Notes: generated by a model from the sequence alone, not told the origin. A stretch of DNA of 64,000 nt from UBA1563 sp041671545 (GCA_041671545.1 JBAZBI010000017.1:1-64000), one strand, 5' to 3'; positions 30,383 through 39,957 are shown, counted from the first letter of the stretch. Program-made: numbers and translations.

Positions 30383-32893
30383 TTATTTTAGAACGAACTT
30401 ATCTTTCAGTTCAATTTTTTCAGAAGAACTTCCTATAAGAATTTCAAATTCTCCCGGTTCGGCAACAAACGATTTTGAATTTACATCATAAAAAGATAAC
30501 GCTGATTTATCAAGGGTAAATGTTACTGTTTTTATTTCGCCGGGATTCAAAAAGATTTTTGAAAATCCCTTTAATTCTTTTACCGGACGCTCAACACTTG
30601 ATTTTATATCACGTACATAAAGCTGTGGAATCTCGCTTCCGGCAACTTTACCTGTGTTCTTAATTTCAAACGTAAGGCTGAGTTTATCGTTTTGGCTCAA
30701 CTCGTTCGCTGAAAGTTTCAATTTACCGTACGCAAAATTTGTATATGATAATCCGAAGCCAAATGGAAAAAGCGGTTCAATTTTGTTGTGCTCAAAATAA
30801 CGATAGCCAACAAATATTCCGTCTGAATATTTGGTAACGCTGTCCGCTTTTTTATATGATGAAAACGCTGAACAATCTTCCCATCGTTTCGGGAATGTGA
30901 CCGGCAGTTTCCCCGAAGGATTGAATTTACCGGAAAGAATATCGGAGATTGCATAACTCATTTCCTGCCCGCCGAACCACGCGCAAACAACACCTTTAAC
31001 TTTGCCAAGCCACTTGTCCATCAAAACAGGTGAACCAACGTTGAGAACTACGACAATGTTTTTATTTACTTCGGCAATTTTGCTAATCAGTTCATCTTGA
31101 TTTTTCGGGAGGACTAAATCCTTCCGGTCAAATCCTTCCGATTCATACGCGTTAGATGTTCCCGCAAAAAGTAAAACAACTTCAGACGCTTTCGCGGCTT
31201 TAACAGCGGCTATCATTGGACCTTCGCCCGGCAGAGTCCAACCGAATTTACAAACCGCGCCGCCGCCGTTTTCGTAAAACTCAATTTTAATTTTATATTC
31301 TTTACCTGCGGCAAGTTGAATTTCATATTCACGCGATTCCGGCGCGTGGTCAGTCCAATGGTCAATCACTAATTTATCATCAAGCCAGAATCGTACACCG
31401 TCATCGCTGATAAGATCAAAAATAAAATTTCCTGAAATCGGCGCTTTTACTTTGCCGGTCCAACGAACAGAAAAATTTTCAGATTTCCAATTTTCATTTT
31501 TAAACGGTGAATCGCCGCCCCAATCAAAATATAATTCTTTATCCACGCGGGTATAAACCGGATTTCCTTTTAATTCCATGCCTTCAAAATATTCACCGCG
31601 TAATCCTTCTTCTCCATTTTCAGTTGAAAGATATTTTGAAGGGACCGGAATTGATTCGCCGTCAAGCCGAACACCAGCGGCATAATTAATTTTTACTTTA
31701 TCTCCGAAATTTTGTTTCAAAATCTCCAGCGGACTCGGCGCTTCAATCGGCTCGACTTGCGAACTGCCGCCGCCACCCGTTCTTGCTTTTGCTGCGTTTG
31801 GACCAATTACAGCAACAGATTTTAATTTGGAAAAATTAAGAGGAAGAATATTATTTTGATTTTTTAAGAGGACAATCCCTTCACGCGCAGCAAGAAATGC
31901 AGCCTTGCGGTTCTCTTTTGCTCCTACTTTATAATTGTCTTTCAAACTTGGTTTTTCAAAAAGTCCAAGCCGGAACATTGTTTTTAATATTCGTCTAACT
32001 TTTTCATCGATGCTTGATTCTTTTACTTCTCCCTTTTTAATTGCAGGCAGCAGCGAATCTTTATTTAGATATGTCCCATACGGCATTTCCAAATCCATTA
32101 CGCCGTTCGCGGTGGGAATGGAGCTGTGAACAGCGCCCCAATCAGACATAACCAAACCGGAAAAACCCCATTCAGTTTTTAATATTTTGTTTAAGAGATA
32201 ATCATTTTCACTTGCAAAATGTCCGTTTATTTTATTGTAAGCATTCATCACACACAACACATTAGCTTCTTGAACCGCGGCTTTAAATGCGGGAAGATAA
32301 ATTTCGTTTAATGCTCTTTCACTTATCTTTGCATCAACGAACATCCGTTCATGCTCTTGATTATTGGCTGCAAAATGTTTTACCGTAGCGGCAACGCCTT
32401 CACTCTGCAATCCTTTGATATAATCAACTGCCATGCGTGAAGTTAAAAAAGGATCTTCGCCAAAGCTTTCAAAATTTCTTCCGCCGTTTGGAATACGCGC
32501 AATATTTACACAAGGCGCCAGAAGAACATGACGGTCGTGTCCCTTTAATTCGCGTCCAAGCGCTTTCCCGATTTCCGCAACCAACGCCGGATTCCATGCT
32601 GCACCAAGATTTATTCCGGAAGGAAATGCAACCGATTTTTCCATGCGAACACCAAGGGGTCCATCCGTCATCCGCAGTTCCGGGATGCCGAGCCGTGCAT
32701 TCGGAAAAGTTGCCAGATCATTTCCGCCGATGAGCACAATTTTTTCTTCAAGCGTCATCCGTTTCAGTAAATCCTCAACTCTTTCATCAACCGGGAGTTT
32801 TGGATTTTTGTATGGCGGGTTATCGTTATCCTTGCTTCCCATTAGAGTAAATAGGAGAATTGATAATAAAAAATATTTTAGAGAACTTTTCAT
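30383..32893 (-). CDS. GH3 beta-glucosidase with PA14 insert
   Basis: An 836-aa secreted enzyme that would release glucose from beta-gluco-oligosaccharides. The N-terminal TIM barrel contains MTDGPLGVR, KHFAANNQEHER and the nucleophile region GLVMSDWGAVHS. The alpha/beta sandwich domain begins near SVAVIGPNAA. A PA14-like domain is inserted within it ('LRGEYFEGMELKGNPVYTR ... DDGVRFWLDDKLVIDHWTDH'). A fibronectin-III-like domain is at the C terminus. The N terminus has a signal sequence. It is the last gene of a three-hydrolase minus-strand run (GH5, GH63/37-like, GH3), spaced 47 bp from its neighbour. Exact linkage preference is not resolvable here. Confidence 0.93.
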   Translation of the reverse strand: MKSSLKYFLLSILLFTLMGSKDNDNPPYKNPKLPVDERVEDLLKRMTLEEKIVLIGGNDLATFPNARLGIPELRMTDGPLGVRMEKSVAFPSGINLGAAWNPALVAEIGKALGRELKGHDRHVLLAPCVNIARIPNGGRNFESFGEDPFLTSRMAVDYIKGLQSEGVAATVKHFAANNQEHERMFVDAKISERALNEIYLPAFKAAVQEANVLCVMNAYNKINGHFASENDYLLNKILKTEWGFSGLVMSDWGAVHSSIPTANGVMDLEMPYGTYLNKDSLLPAIKKGEVKESSIDEKVRRILKTMFRLGLFEKPSLKDNYKVGAKENRKAAFLAAREGIVLLKNQNNILPLNFSKLKSVAVIGPNAAKARTGGGGSSQVEPIEAPSPLEILKQNFGDKVKINYAAGVRLDGESIPVPSKYLSTENGEEGLRGEYFEGMELKGNPVYTRVDKELYFDWGGDSPFKNENWKSENFSVRWTGKVKAPISGNFIFDLISDDGVRFWLDDKLVIDHWTDHAPESREYEIQLAAGKEYKIKIEFYENGGGAVCKFGWTLPGEGPMIAAVKAAKASEVVLLFAGTSNAYESEGFDRKDLVLPKNQDELISKIAEVNKNIVVVLNVGSPVLMDKWLGKVKGVVCAWFGGQEMSYAISDILSGKFNPSGKLPVTFPKRWEDCSAFSSYKKADSVTKYSDGIFVGYRYFEHNKIEPLFPFGFGLSYTNFAYGKLKLSANELSQNDKLSLTFEIKNTGKVAGSEIPQLYVRDIKSSVERPVKELKGFSKIFLNPGEIKTVTFTLDKSALSFYDVNSKSFVAEPGEFEILIGSSSEKIELKDKFVLK

Positions 32894-32940
32894 AACATGC
32901 CTTTATTTCTTTATTTTCGTTTTCCAAATTGATAATTGCT

Positions 32941-34491
32941 TCATTCCATAATGATTTTTTCTTTTCCGTTTTTTATGTTGAATTTTTTTGTCCCGAGCGT
33001 TGGGTGAACAACACGCAGAGTGAAAGGTTTATCGCTTTCAACGTTTATTATCGCCGGACTATTTACATTCTTCCGCTTTTCACATTCGACTGAAGCAGTC
33101 ACGTTTCCAAACCGGAGATTTTTTATCCCATGATTATCTATTCTGTTCAACACCCAGGTTAAACTGTTGTCAATTCCGTTGGGACGCAAACCGATAATGT
33201 TTTCAATGAGCAATTCAATTGGTCCACAGCCGCTCCAGCCTACAAAATCGGGTCTCGACCACAATCCACGCATGTAGGCATCAGGTGCATAATTTTCCCA
33301 AATTGTTCCGGTTCGTCTATAGACTTCGTACATTCCTTCCAGATATTTTTCTGTTGCCGTCGTCGCAAATTCACTAAAGTATTTTGCGTTTTCACCAACA
33401 GCGAATTTATCCAATCCTTTAATAACCATAACATTTGTCGATGCCCAAACACTGCCAAGCCAATAACTGCCGTCAGCTTTGTAATTTTTATCATCCGCTG
33501 CAAGAGAAGCAAAAGGAATTGTCCGCCAAAAAGTTTTTGTATCTTTTAAGTTTCCCAGCATTTTTTCGGCTTGATGTTGATTTGAAATTCCGGCAAGCAT
33601 AGGCCAGAACGAAGCAATGGTTTTGCATTTCACTTGATTGCCGCTGTCGTCAACATCGTAATATAAACCGTCTTCTTCATTCCACATGAATTGATTAATT
33701 TTTTCGCCAATTGCCTTGGCTTTTTCCTTAAAAGAAGAAGCTTTCTCTTTCAAGCCGAGTTCATCGCTCATCAACGCCATGTCGTTATACATCATTGCCA
33801 TTTGTGCCGACATATCAATCCAACCGGAACCGTTGCGCGGCGTATTGTCCATTCCGGAACCAAGTCCCGTCTGCCAATACAAATTATGTTTTGTGTTTTC
33901 TTTCTTACGGAATTTTTCCAGCCATTCGGTATATTTTTCCAATACAGGCAGCACCATTGCAAAACGGGATTTATCCCCGGTGATTTTGAAATTTTCAACT
34001 TCAGCCCAGCTAAACAACGGTGGATTTATTGTGTGTTCTCTTCCTTCAAAAACAAAATCTTCTCCCGTTGCTTCAACAATTTCGCGGCAGATATATCCAT
34101 TTTCGTATTGGCAACAGTAAAAATTATCGAGTGATTGTATAGATGGAAAAATGTGGTTTGCGTAGCGGGCGAACATCAGCATAAAAAATGTATCCCACTG
34201 AAAAATATTCGGGGCGAATGCTTCATCAATATAATTAGAAACGAATGGCGAACCTTTCGGCGGTTTTTTAAAATGATCGAACGCCATTTCCCAAGCCGCC
34301 CAATACAATTTTACCAATTCGGGATTGTTCTCCAACATTGGCGATGGCAGCAACTTAGCGCTTTCGGCAAAAGTTGGAATTGGCGAATCGGTGTAGTTCT
34401 TTTTTTCAAAATACAAACCCCGTTTTCCGCTATCCTCGTATTGAGCAAAGACTGTTGAAGCAAAAAGCAAAAGAATTAAAAAATTTTTCAT
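32941..34491 (-). CDS. secreted GH63/GH37-like glycosidase (trehalase-like fold)
   Basis: A 516-aa protein with a signal peptide (1-16) and an (alpha/alpha)6-barrel signature. Two segments are diagnostic: GSGMDNTPRN, like the acid-site region of GH63/GH37 enzymes, and GTIWENYAPD, containing a conserved Glu near the second catalytic site. Members of this clan hydrolyse alpha-glucosidic bonds (trehalase, oligosaccharide glucosidase), yet the flanking genes are beta-glucan enzymes. The substrate therefore stays open. It is probably cotranscribed with the GH5 gene (66-bp gap) and the GH3 gene (47-bp gap). Confidence 0.82.
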   Translation of the reverse strand: MKNFLILLLFASTVFAQYEDSGKRGLYFEKKNYTDSPIPTFAESAKLLPSPMLENNPELVKLYWAAWEMAFDHFKKPPKGSPFVSNYIDEAFAPNIFQWDTFFMLMFARYANHIFPSIQSLDNFYCCQYENGYICREIVEATGEDFVFEGREHTINPPLFSWAEVENFKITGDKSRFAMVLPVLEKYTEWLEKFRKKENTKHNLYWQTGLGSGMDNTPRNGSGWIDMSAQMAMMYNDMALMSDELGLKEKASSFKEKAKAIGEKINQFMWNEEDGLYYDVDDSGNQVKCKTIASFWPMLAGISNQHQAEKMLGNLKDTKTFWRTIPFASLAADDKNYKADGSYWLGSVWASTNVMVIKGLDKFAVGENAKYFSEFATTATEKYLEGMYEVYRRTGTIWENYAPDAYMRGLWSRPDFVGWSGCGPIELLIENIIGLRPNGIDNSLTWVLNRIDNHGIKNLRFGNVTASVECEKRKNVNSPAIINVESDKPFTLRVVHPTLGTKKFNIKNGKEKIIME

Positions 34492-34557
34492 GTTTTTCTT
34501 ATCCGTTTTGATCCGTTTAATCTGCGCAACCTGCCCGTCCGAAGGCTGGTCCGCCTG

Positions 34558-35799
34558 CTATTGCTTTTTAACACCCAACGCTTTTAAATAACCGTCATTG
34601 ATCTTACAATTTTTAAATTTGATATTTTCAAGTAAATCATTCATCGCCTTTTTCACTACCGCTTTTGAAGGACGATGTGTTGTGTCGTAATCAAAAGGTT
34701 TTCTCGGCGATTTTGTGTAAGCGATGATCGAATCCCACTCTGCAGTTCTTGCAAAGGAAGCGATCCCGCGAGGTGAATCCATTTTTTTGTAGGGCCAGAA
34801 ACACCAGCCGACCTCATTTTTTTCAAGAACTACACGGAAAGAATCTATCCACGAATCTTCGTTCTCACCCGATTCCCCAAGCCACATCGGGACGTTATAC
34901 TTTTTGCTAAAATCAACATGCTTCTGAATTTGTTCTTGCACCGGAGGCATCCAATAACCATGAAAGGTGTAAGCGAGTTTGTCCTCAAACGGTTTGCCAA
35001 ACATACTGAAATTAGTATTCCACTGCGCACCGCCGAGAAAGATTATATGCTGCTTATCGACTTTTCTAATTTCGGCGGTAATTTTTTTGTAGAGTGGTTC
35101 GAGTTGTTTGTTCAGTTCTTCTTTATTTTCGAAATAGTGCGCGATCGGTTCGTTCAGCAAATCGTAACCGATGACGATTTTTTCATTCGCGTAACGTTTG
35201 GCGATTTGCTTCCAAAGAGTTGCGGTTAAATCCTGCGCCTCTTTATTTTCCATTAAATACGGATAACCCCAACTGTCATCAATGTTGGCGCCGGTCTGTC
35301 CGCCTGGAGCCGCGTGCAAATCAAGCACAACGTAGAGTTTTTCTTCACGGCACCATTTGATCGCTTTGTCAAGATATTCAAATCCGGTCTTAAGAAAAAC
35401 ATCGGGATGATCTTCAACCACAAATAATTTGAAATTAAACGGAAGACGAATATGGTTAAGTCCGGTTTGTTTTAGAAAATGAATATCTTCTTTGGTGATA
35501 TAATTATCGCGGAAAGATTTCCAAAAATTTCTCGTGTCATCAACGCCGACAAGCTCGCAGAAAACATCATTTATCAACCGGTAAGAACTCACATCGCCAA
35601 AATGGAACATGTACCCTTCGGGATTCAGCCAATTGCCAAGGTTTGTCCCTTGAAGTAAAAACGGTTTCCCGTCGCCGTCAATAAACTGCGTTCCCTTTAC
35701 CGTTACAAAGTTTTTTTGAGGAAAGATTGAAATGACTGCTGCAAAAGCGAGGAAGAAAACGAAAGAAAGAAAATGTCGGTTAGAAATAAATTTTAACAT
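34558..35799 (-). CDS. secreted GH5 glucanase
   Basis: A 413-aa endoglucanase-like enzyme with an N-terminal signal sequence. GH5 landmarks are LNHIRLPFNF, VVLDLHAAPGG, acid/base Glu in GYDLLNEPIAHYF, and the nucleophile Glu in MWLGESGENEDSW. It is presumed to cut beta-1,4- or beta-1,3-linked glucans outside the cytoplasm, feeding oligosaccharides to the GH3 enzyme encoded downstream. It is the first gene of the minus-strand trio. No T9SS tail is present, so it may stay in the periplasm. Confidence 0.9.
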   Translation of the reverse strand: MLKFISNRHFLSFVFFLAFAAVISIFPQKNFVTVKGTQFIDGDGKPFLLQGTNLGNWLNPEGYMFHFGDVSSYRLINDVFCELVGVDDTRNFWKSFRDNYITKEDIHFLKQTGLNHIRLPFNFKLFVVEDHPDVFLKTGFEYLDKAIKWCREEKLYVVLDLHAAPGGQTGANIDDSWGYPYLMENKEAQDLTATLWKQIAKRYANEKIVIGYDLLNEPIAHYFENKEELNKQLEPLYKKITAEIRKVDKQHIIFLGGAQWNTNFSMFGKPFEDKLAYTFHGYWMPPVQEQIQKHVDFSKKYNVPMWLGESGENEDSWIDSFRVVLEKNEVGWCFWPYKKMDSPRGIASFARTAEWDSIIAYTKSPRKPFDYDTTHRPSKAVVKKAMNDLLENIKFKNCKINDGYLKALGVKKQ

Positions 35800-36137
35800 G
35801 ATTCCACCTTGAATATTTAATTTCAGATACTAAAAAAATCGTATTGCCCCGGAGTATAAGCTTATGAATGTTTGCATGAGTGAATGGAAAATTGAAAAAA
35901 CAAAACCATACCATCATTCAGTCATGCATCCATTCTTTATTCTATTTATCCATCGCTTTGGTCTACCAAATTGCATGCCTTCCGGTTTACAAGAATAAAT
36001 TGCGCTTTTAGAGGATTTTGCTCAATTTTTGGCAATAAAGGAAGATGAAATTTATTACTCTGATAAAATGATGGTTATTAAAACGATAAACGAAATAAGG
36101 ATACATGATATATCATTGGGGAAATCTTTTCCGCAAC
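35800..36137. other. intergenic region before the GH5 operon
   Basis: 338 bp between the GH5 gene start (minus) and the end of the lipoprotein gene (minus). It should contain the promoter of the glucan operon. It includes a GAATG-type hairpin (35864-35936). A 67-codon open frame overlapping the lipoprotein 3' end has no family resemblance and is not called. Confidence 0.5.
35864..35936. repeat. GAATG-rich intergenic hairpin, copy 3
   Basis: ATGAATG, GCATGAGTGAATGG on the left and CATCATTCAGTCATGCATCCATTC on the right make an imperfect inverted repeat. This is the most diverged of the four copies. Confidence 0.6.
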
Positions 36138-37256
36138 TCATTTATTATTTTTTAAATCCAACTTATAAACTCCGAATTCACCCCACTGTGCATAACCCGG
36201 TTTACCATAAGCAGCGATTAGTATTCCGTTGATAGTTTCGAGAAAAACTACCGGACGAAAAAGATCTTTATATCCCCTATTGGTCAGAGGATCTGGAATC
36301 AAGCCATCTGATATTTGCCTCCACCCCTTATTTTCTTCCCATTCTAAAACGCCTATCGATTGTGTAGCAACAAACATCCTATTCTCTACAAAAATAATTG
36401 CTGTCGTTTCAGTTTTAATGGGTGGGTTAAATTGAAATGCCGATGAAGAATAAGGGAGCGTATCGGTAAAGTTTTGCCACTGATTATTTATCAATCGTTT
36501 AACAACGGCAGGATACATAAAGCCAGCAAATAATGTGTCGTTTTTTAATGCTAATGAATTGGTTGGAGGGTTATAATACTCAAATTCTGTTAATCCATCT
36601 TTTAATGGGTCAAAGACATTTCCATCAAATGTAAAAAATCCATATTTATAGTATTGCCCCCGTACATATACCGTTTCCTTCATTTCTGATTTGCTTTTAA
36701 TAAATTTTGCTCCGCCAAATTCTCTTCCATAATGAACTGGCAAACTATTTATTGTACCGTCAAAACTTATTCTATAGGTCGCAACAGCATCAGCAAATAA
36801 ACTTTGCATGGCATATAATTCATCCTTTAAAAATATCATATCTCCCATTGCTCCGGGATCGCTTGTAAGCGGCCAGGGTTTGCATACATTTTCCCACTTA
36901 TCACTCGGGATTATATATCTATAAAGACTATCCCCCAAACAATACAGAGTATCTCCATTTGTCGTCATTGGTCCGATAACTTTTTCAAAAGTTCGTACAA
37001 TTGTCCAATTGATACCATTAGAAGTTTTCCAAATTATTCCTTTGTAATTTTTACCAGATTCAACAGCAGAAAGATAAAGAGTCTCATTATGTTTTAAAAT
37101 ATAACGGACGCTTAGGTTTGAAAGTCCGGGGACGACTTCCCATTTGCTTTGCTTAAGTTCCTCCGTATTAATAACCGGTTCCGTAAGTTCTTTTTTGCAA
37201 CCAATATTCAGCAGCACCAAACTTATTAACGCAACAGAAAGAAAATGTTTTTTCAT
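36138..37256 (-). CDS. lipoprotein, propeller-like, unknown function
   Basis: A 372-aa lipoprotein if translation starts at the ATG ending at 37256 (MKKHFLSVAL ... LLNIGCKKE, lipobox before Cys). An upstream ATG at 37274 would add six residues that weaken the signal. Repeating short strands with aromatic patterns (SNGINWTIV, SDKWENV, NQWQNF, NKGWRQI) suggest a beta-propeller. I recognise no enzyme family. It stands apart from the glucan operon and has no clear partner. Confidence 0.65.
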   Translation of the reverse strand: MKKHFLSVALISLVLLNIGCKKELTEPVINTEELKQSKWEVVPGLSNLSVRYILKHNETLYLSAVESGKNYKGIIWKTSNGINWTIVRTFEKVIGPMTTNGDTLYCLGDSLYRYIIPSDKWENVCKPWPLTSDPGAMGDMIFLKDELYAMQSLFADAVATYRISFDGTINSLPVHYGREFGGAKFIKSKSEMKETVYVRGQYYKYGFFTFDGNVFDPLKDGLTEFEYYNPPTNSLALKNDTLFAGFMYPAVVKRLINNQWQNFTDTLPYSSSAFQFNPPIKTETTAIIFVENRMFVATQSIGVLEWEENKGWRQISDGLIPDPLTNRGYKDLFRPVVFLETINGILIAAYGKPGYAQWGEFGVYKLDLKNNK

Positions 37257-37372
37257 AAAAGAATAAGTCATCAAAATCCGCTCCGATAAATAATTAATTT
37301 TTTCTACAACAATAATAAGAAATGAATGGAAGATGAAAGAATATGGTGGAAAATAATTTTTTCGTGAATGCT

Positions 37373-37449
37373 AACCTTGAAGGTCGCTCCGCAACTTAAT
37401 AGCAACCTCGAAGGTCAGCTTCCAATTTTCAACCTCGATCTTCGAGGTT
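37373..37449. promoter_or_regulatory. three evenly spaced ACCT...AGGT palindromes
   Basis: ACCTT-G-AAGGT (37374-37384), ACCT-CGA-AGGT (37405-37415) and AACCTCGA-TCT-TCGAGGTT (37431-37449) have centres about 31 and 30 bp apart, near three helical turns. They lie upstream of the suf promoter region. They could bind a regulator such as the Rrf2 protein encoded at the operon's end, or be a REP-like repeat. Confidence 0.5.
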
Positions 37450-37492
37450 ATCTTAACATCAAAAATTTTACCGAAGTACCGGAACTTTAATC

Positions 37493-37519
37493 TTGACTTT
37501 TTTGTATAGTATGTATAAG
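37493..37519 (+). promoter_or_regulatory. candidate suf promoter
   Basis: TTGACT (37493-37498) precedes TATAAG (37514-37519) with a 15-bp spacer, 43 bp before the sufB start. The spacer is shorter than ideal, so this is tentative. Confidence 0.35.
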
Positions 37520-37561
37520 TTTCAATAAGAAATTATTTCTTTTTTAGAGAAAGTAAACAAT

Positions 37562-39004
37562 TTGAACGAAATTAGTCATTTAGAGCGATTTACCGAGCAG
37601 GAATACAAATACGGATTTGTGACCGACATCGAAGCCGATGAAATTCCCAAAGGTCTGAGCGAAGACGTTATCCGTCTTCTTTCCTCAAAAAAAGCCGAAC
37701 CGGAATGGATGCTTGAATATCGTTTAAAAGCTTATCGTGCCTGGTTAAAAATGGAAGAACCGAAATGGTCCAACGTCCATTATCCGCCTATCGATTATCA
37801 GGAAATCATCTATTATTCTGCGCCGAAACAAAAAAAAAAATTAAACAGCATGGATGAAGTTGACCCGGAACTTCTCAAAACTTTTAACAAACTCGGCATT
37901 CCGCTGGAAGAACAGAAAGTATTTGCCGGTGTTGCAGTTGATGCGGTTTTCGACAGCGTTTCGGTAGCAACAACTTTCAAAGCAAAATTAGCGGAACTCG
38001 GAATCATCTTTACTCCCTTTTCCGAAGCGATAAAAGAACATCCCGATCTTGTTAAAAAATATTTAAGTTCGGTAGTTCCGGTAACGGATAATTATTTTGC
38101 CGCGTTAAATTCCGCAGTCTTCAGCGACGGCTCATTCATTTATATTCCCAAAGGCGTCCGCTGCCCGATGGAGCTTTCAACCTATTTCAGAATTAACGCA
38201 AAAAATACCGGACAATTTGAACGAACTTTGATCATTGCGGACGAAGGCGCTTACGTTAGCTATTTAGAAGGCTGCACCGCTCCGATGCGCGATGAAAATC
38301 AATTGCACGCGGCGGTGGTTGAACTTGTTGCTTTAGACAATGCGCGGATAAAATATTCGACCGTGCAAAATTGGTACGCGGGAAATAAAGAAGGAGTGGG
38401 CGGCATTTATAATTTCGTTACCAAACGCGGAATTTGCAAAGGGATCAATTCAAAAATTTCCTGGACGCAGGTTGAGACCGGTTCGGCAATTACGTGGAAA
38501 TATCCAAGTTGTATTTTGCAAGGCGAAAACTCCGTCGGCGAATTTTATTCCGTTGCCGTTACAAACAATTATCAGCAAGCCGATACCGGAACTAAAATGA
38601 TCCACCTTGGCAAGAACACGCGAAGCACAATTGTTTCAAAAGGAATTTCCGCTGGAAAAAGTAACAACTCGTACCGCGGGCTTGTCCGTATTGGTAAAAA
38701 TGCAGAAGGCGCCAGAAACTTTTCTCAGTGCGATTCTCTTTTGCTCGGTGATAAATGCGGCGCGCATACGTTCCCTTATTTGGAAGTGTTAAATCCTTCC
38801 GCAATAGTTGAACACGAAGCTACAACATCAAAAATTGGTGAAGATAAAATCTTCTATTTAAATCAACGCGGCCTCTCGACCGAAGACGCAATAAACATGA
38901 TCGTGAACGGATATTGCAAGGAAGTCTTTAAAGAACTTCCGATGGAATTTGCCGTTGAAGCGCAAAAACTTTTAAGCGTAAGTTTAGAAGGAAGCGTGGG
39001 ATAG
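37562..39004 (+). CDS. sufB: Fe-S cluster assembly protein SufB
   Basis: A 480-aa SufB, core of the SufBCD scaffold that builds iron-sulfur clusters in the cytoplasm. Family landmarks are EYKYGFVTDIE near the N terminus, SVVPVTDNYFAALNSAVFSDGSFIYIPKGVRCPMELSTYFRIN, SYLEGCTAP, and the C-terminal block HEATTSKIGEDKIFYLNQRGLSTEDA. The only sensible start in frame before this N terminus is TTG at 37562, preceded by AGAGAAAG; no ATG gives a better fit. It is the first gene of the suf operon. Confidence 0.96.
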   Translation: MNEISHLERFTEQEYKYGFVTDIEADEIPKGLSEDVIRLLSSKKAEPEWMLEYRLKAYRAWLKMEEPKWSNVHYPPIDYQEIIYYSAPKQKKKLNSMDEVDPELLKTFNKLGIPLEEQKVFAGVAVDAVFDSVSVATTFKAKLAELGIIFTPFSEAIKEHPDLVKKYLSSVVPVTDNYFAALNSAVFSDGSFIYIPKGVRCPMELSTYFRINAKNTGQFERTLIIADEGAYVSYLEGCTAPMRDENQLHAAVVELVALDNARIKYSTVQNWYAGNKEGVGGIYNFVTKRGICKGINSKISWTQVETGSAITWKYPSCILQGENSVGEFYSVAVTNNYQQADTGTKMIHLGKNTRSTIVSKGISAGKSNNSYRGLVRIGKNAEGARNFSQCDSLLLGDKCGAHTFPYLEVLNPSAIVEHEATTSKIGEDKIFYLNQRGLSTEDAINMIVNGYCKEVFKELPMEFAVEAQKLLSVSLEGSVG

Positions 39005-39064
39005 GTTTAGTGAGTTTGCAAAAACATTCAGTTCAAAATAATAAGAATGTTTTACAACACTAAC

Positions 39065-39140
39065 AGAATGAATGAATGAAGTTGAATGGATGAATGGTTT
39101 TCATTCAGTCATTCAACCATACAATCATTCATTCAGTAAG
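39065..39140. repeat. GAATG-rich hairpin inside the suf operon, copy 4
   Basis: GAATGAATGAATGAAG/TTGAATGGATGAATGG on the left is an imperfect reverse complement of TCATTCAGTCATTCAACC/ATCATTCATTCAG on the right, with a TTT loop. It fills most of the 193-bp sufB-sufC gap, so it would be transcribed within the operon mRNA. Confidence 0.75.
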
Positions 39141-39197
39141 AATAAGCTTCTAGGTTCAGCGTCTCTTAAATAAGAATTTTAATATTAGGAATAGACA

Positions 39198-39956
39198 ATG
39201 ATTGAAATAAAAAATTTACATGCGAATATTGACGGAAGAGAAATTTTGAAAGGAATTAATCTTACGGTAAATAAAGGGGAAGTTCATGCGATAATGGGAC
39301 CGAACGGTTCGGGAAAAAGTACGCTTGCACAAGTCATTGCTGGAAGAGAAGATTATGAAGTTACCCAGGGGGAAATTCTTTTTAACGGAAAAAATCTCCT
39401 TGAACTTTCTACCGAAGCAAGAGCTTGCGAAGGAATTTTTCTCGCGTTCCAGTATCCGGTTGAAATTCCGGGAGTTTCAAACACAACACTTTTAAAAAAT
39501 GCGTTGAACTCGATACGCAAATACCGGGGTGAAGAAGAACTTGACGCGATGGAATTTCTTACACTCGTTAAAAAGAAAATGTCGCTCGTTGAATTATCGG
39601 AAGATTTATTACGGCGTTCGGTAAACGAAGGATTTTCCGGCGGCGAGAAAAAACGGAATGAAATTTTTCAAATGGCAGTGCTGCAACCAAAACTTGCGAT
39701 ACTTGATGAGACCGATTCCGGTTTGGACATCGACGCTCTCCGTATTGTCGCTAACGGTGTCACAAAATTGAAATCACCGGAGAACGCAACAATAGTAGTT
39801 ACGCACTACCAAAGACTTTTGAATTATATCATTCCGGATTTTGTTCACGTGCTTTACAACGGAAAAATTATTAAATCAGGCGATAAGTCGCTTGCCTTGG
39901 AGCTTGAAAATAAAGGCTACGATTGGGTAATCGAAGAAGCCGCGGAGCTTGTGTAA
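39198..39956 (+). CDS. sufC: Fe-S assembly ATPase SufC
   Basis: A 252-aa ABC-type ATPase that powers the SufBCD scaffold. Walker A is GPNGSGKSTL, the signature motif FSGGEKKRNE and Walker B AILDETDSGLDIDAL. Length and motifs match SufC closely. It lies 193 bp after sufB, with a hairpin element in the gap, and one base before the likely sufD start. Confidence 0.97.
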   Translation: MIEIKNLHANIDGREILKGINLTVNKGEVHAIMGPNGSGKSTLAQVIAGREDYEVTQGEILFNGKNLLELSTEARACEGIFLAFQYPVEIPGVSNTTLLKNALNSIRKYRGEEELDAMEFLTLVKKKMSLVELSEDLLRRSVNEGFSGGEKKRNEIFQMAVLQPKLAILDETDSGLDIDALRIVANGVTKLKSPENATIVVTHYQRLLNYIIPDFVHVLYNGKIIKSGDKSLALELENKGYDWVIEEAAELV

Positions 39957-39957
39957 T

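Larger units (their letters stand above)
37257..37561. other. divergent control region before sufB
   Basis: This region lies between the minus-strand lipoprotein and plus-strand sufB. It contains three palindromic AACCT(C/T)GA...GGT sites at regular spacing (37373-37449) and a candidate promoter (37493-37519). No ORF is called. Confidence 0.55.

Noticed and set aside
33691..34134. 147- and 134-codon frames opposite the GH63/37-like gene
   Set aside because: Antisense shadows of a well-supported enzyme gene; no start site or family support.
34492..34557. Possible terminator in the gap between the GH5 and GH63/37-like genes
   Set aside because: Only a 4-bp stem (AGGC/GCCT) without a T-run; the gap looks like ordinary operon spacing.
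36029..36232. 67-codon plus-strand frame before the lipoprotein 3' end
   Set aside because: It overlaps the minus-strand gene, has no recognisable domain and its codons look like intergenic sequence.
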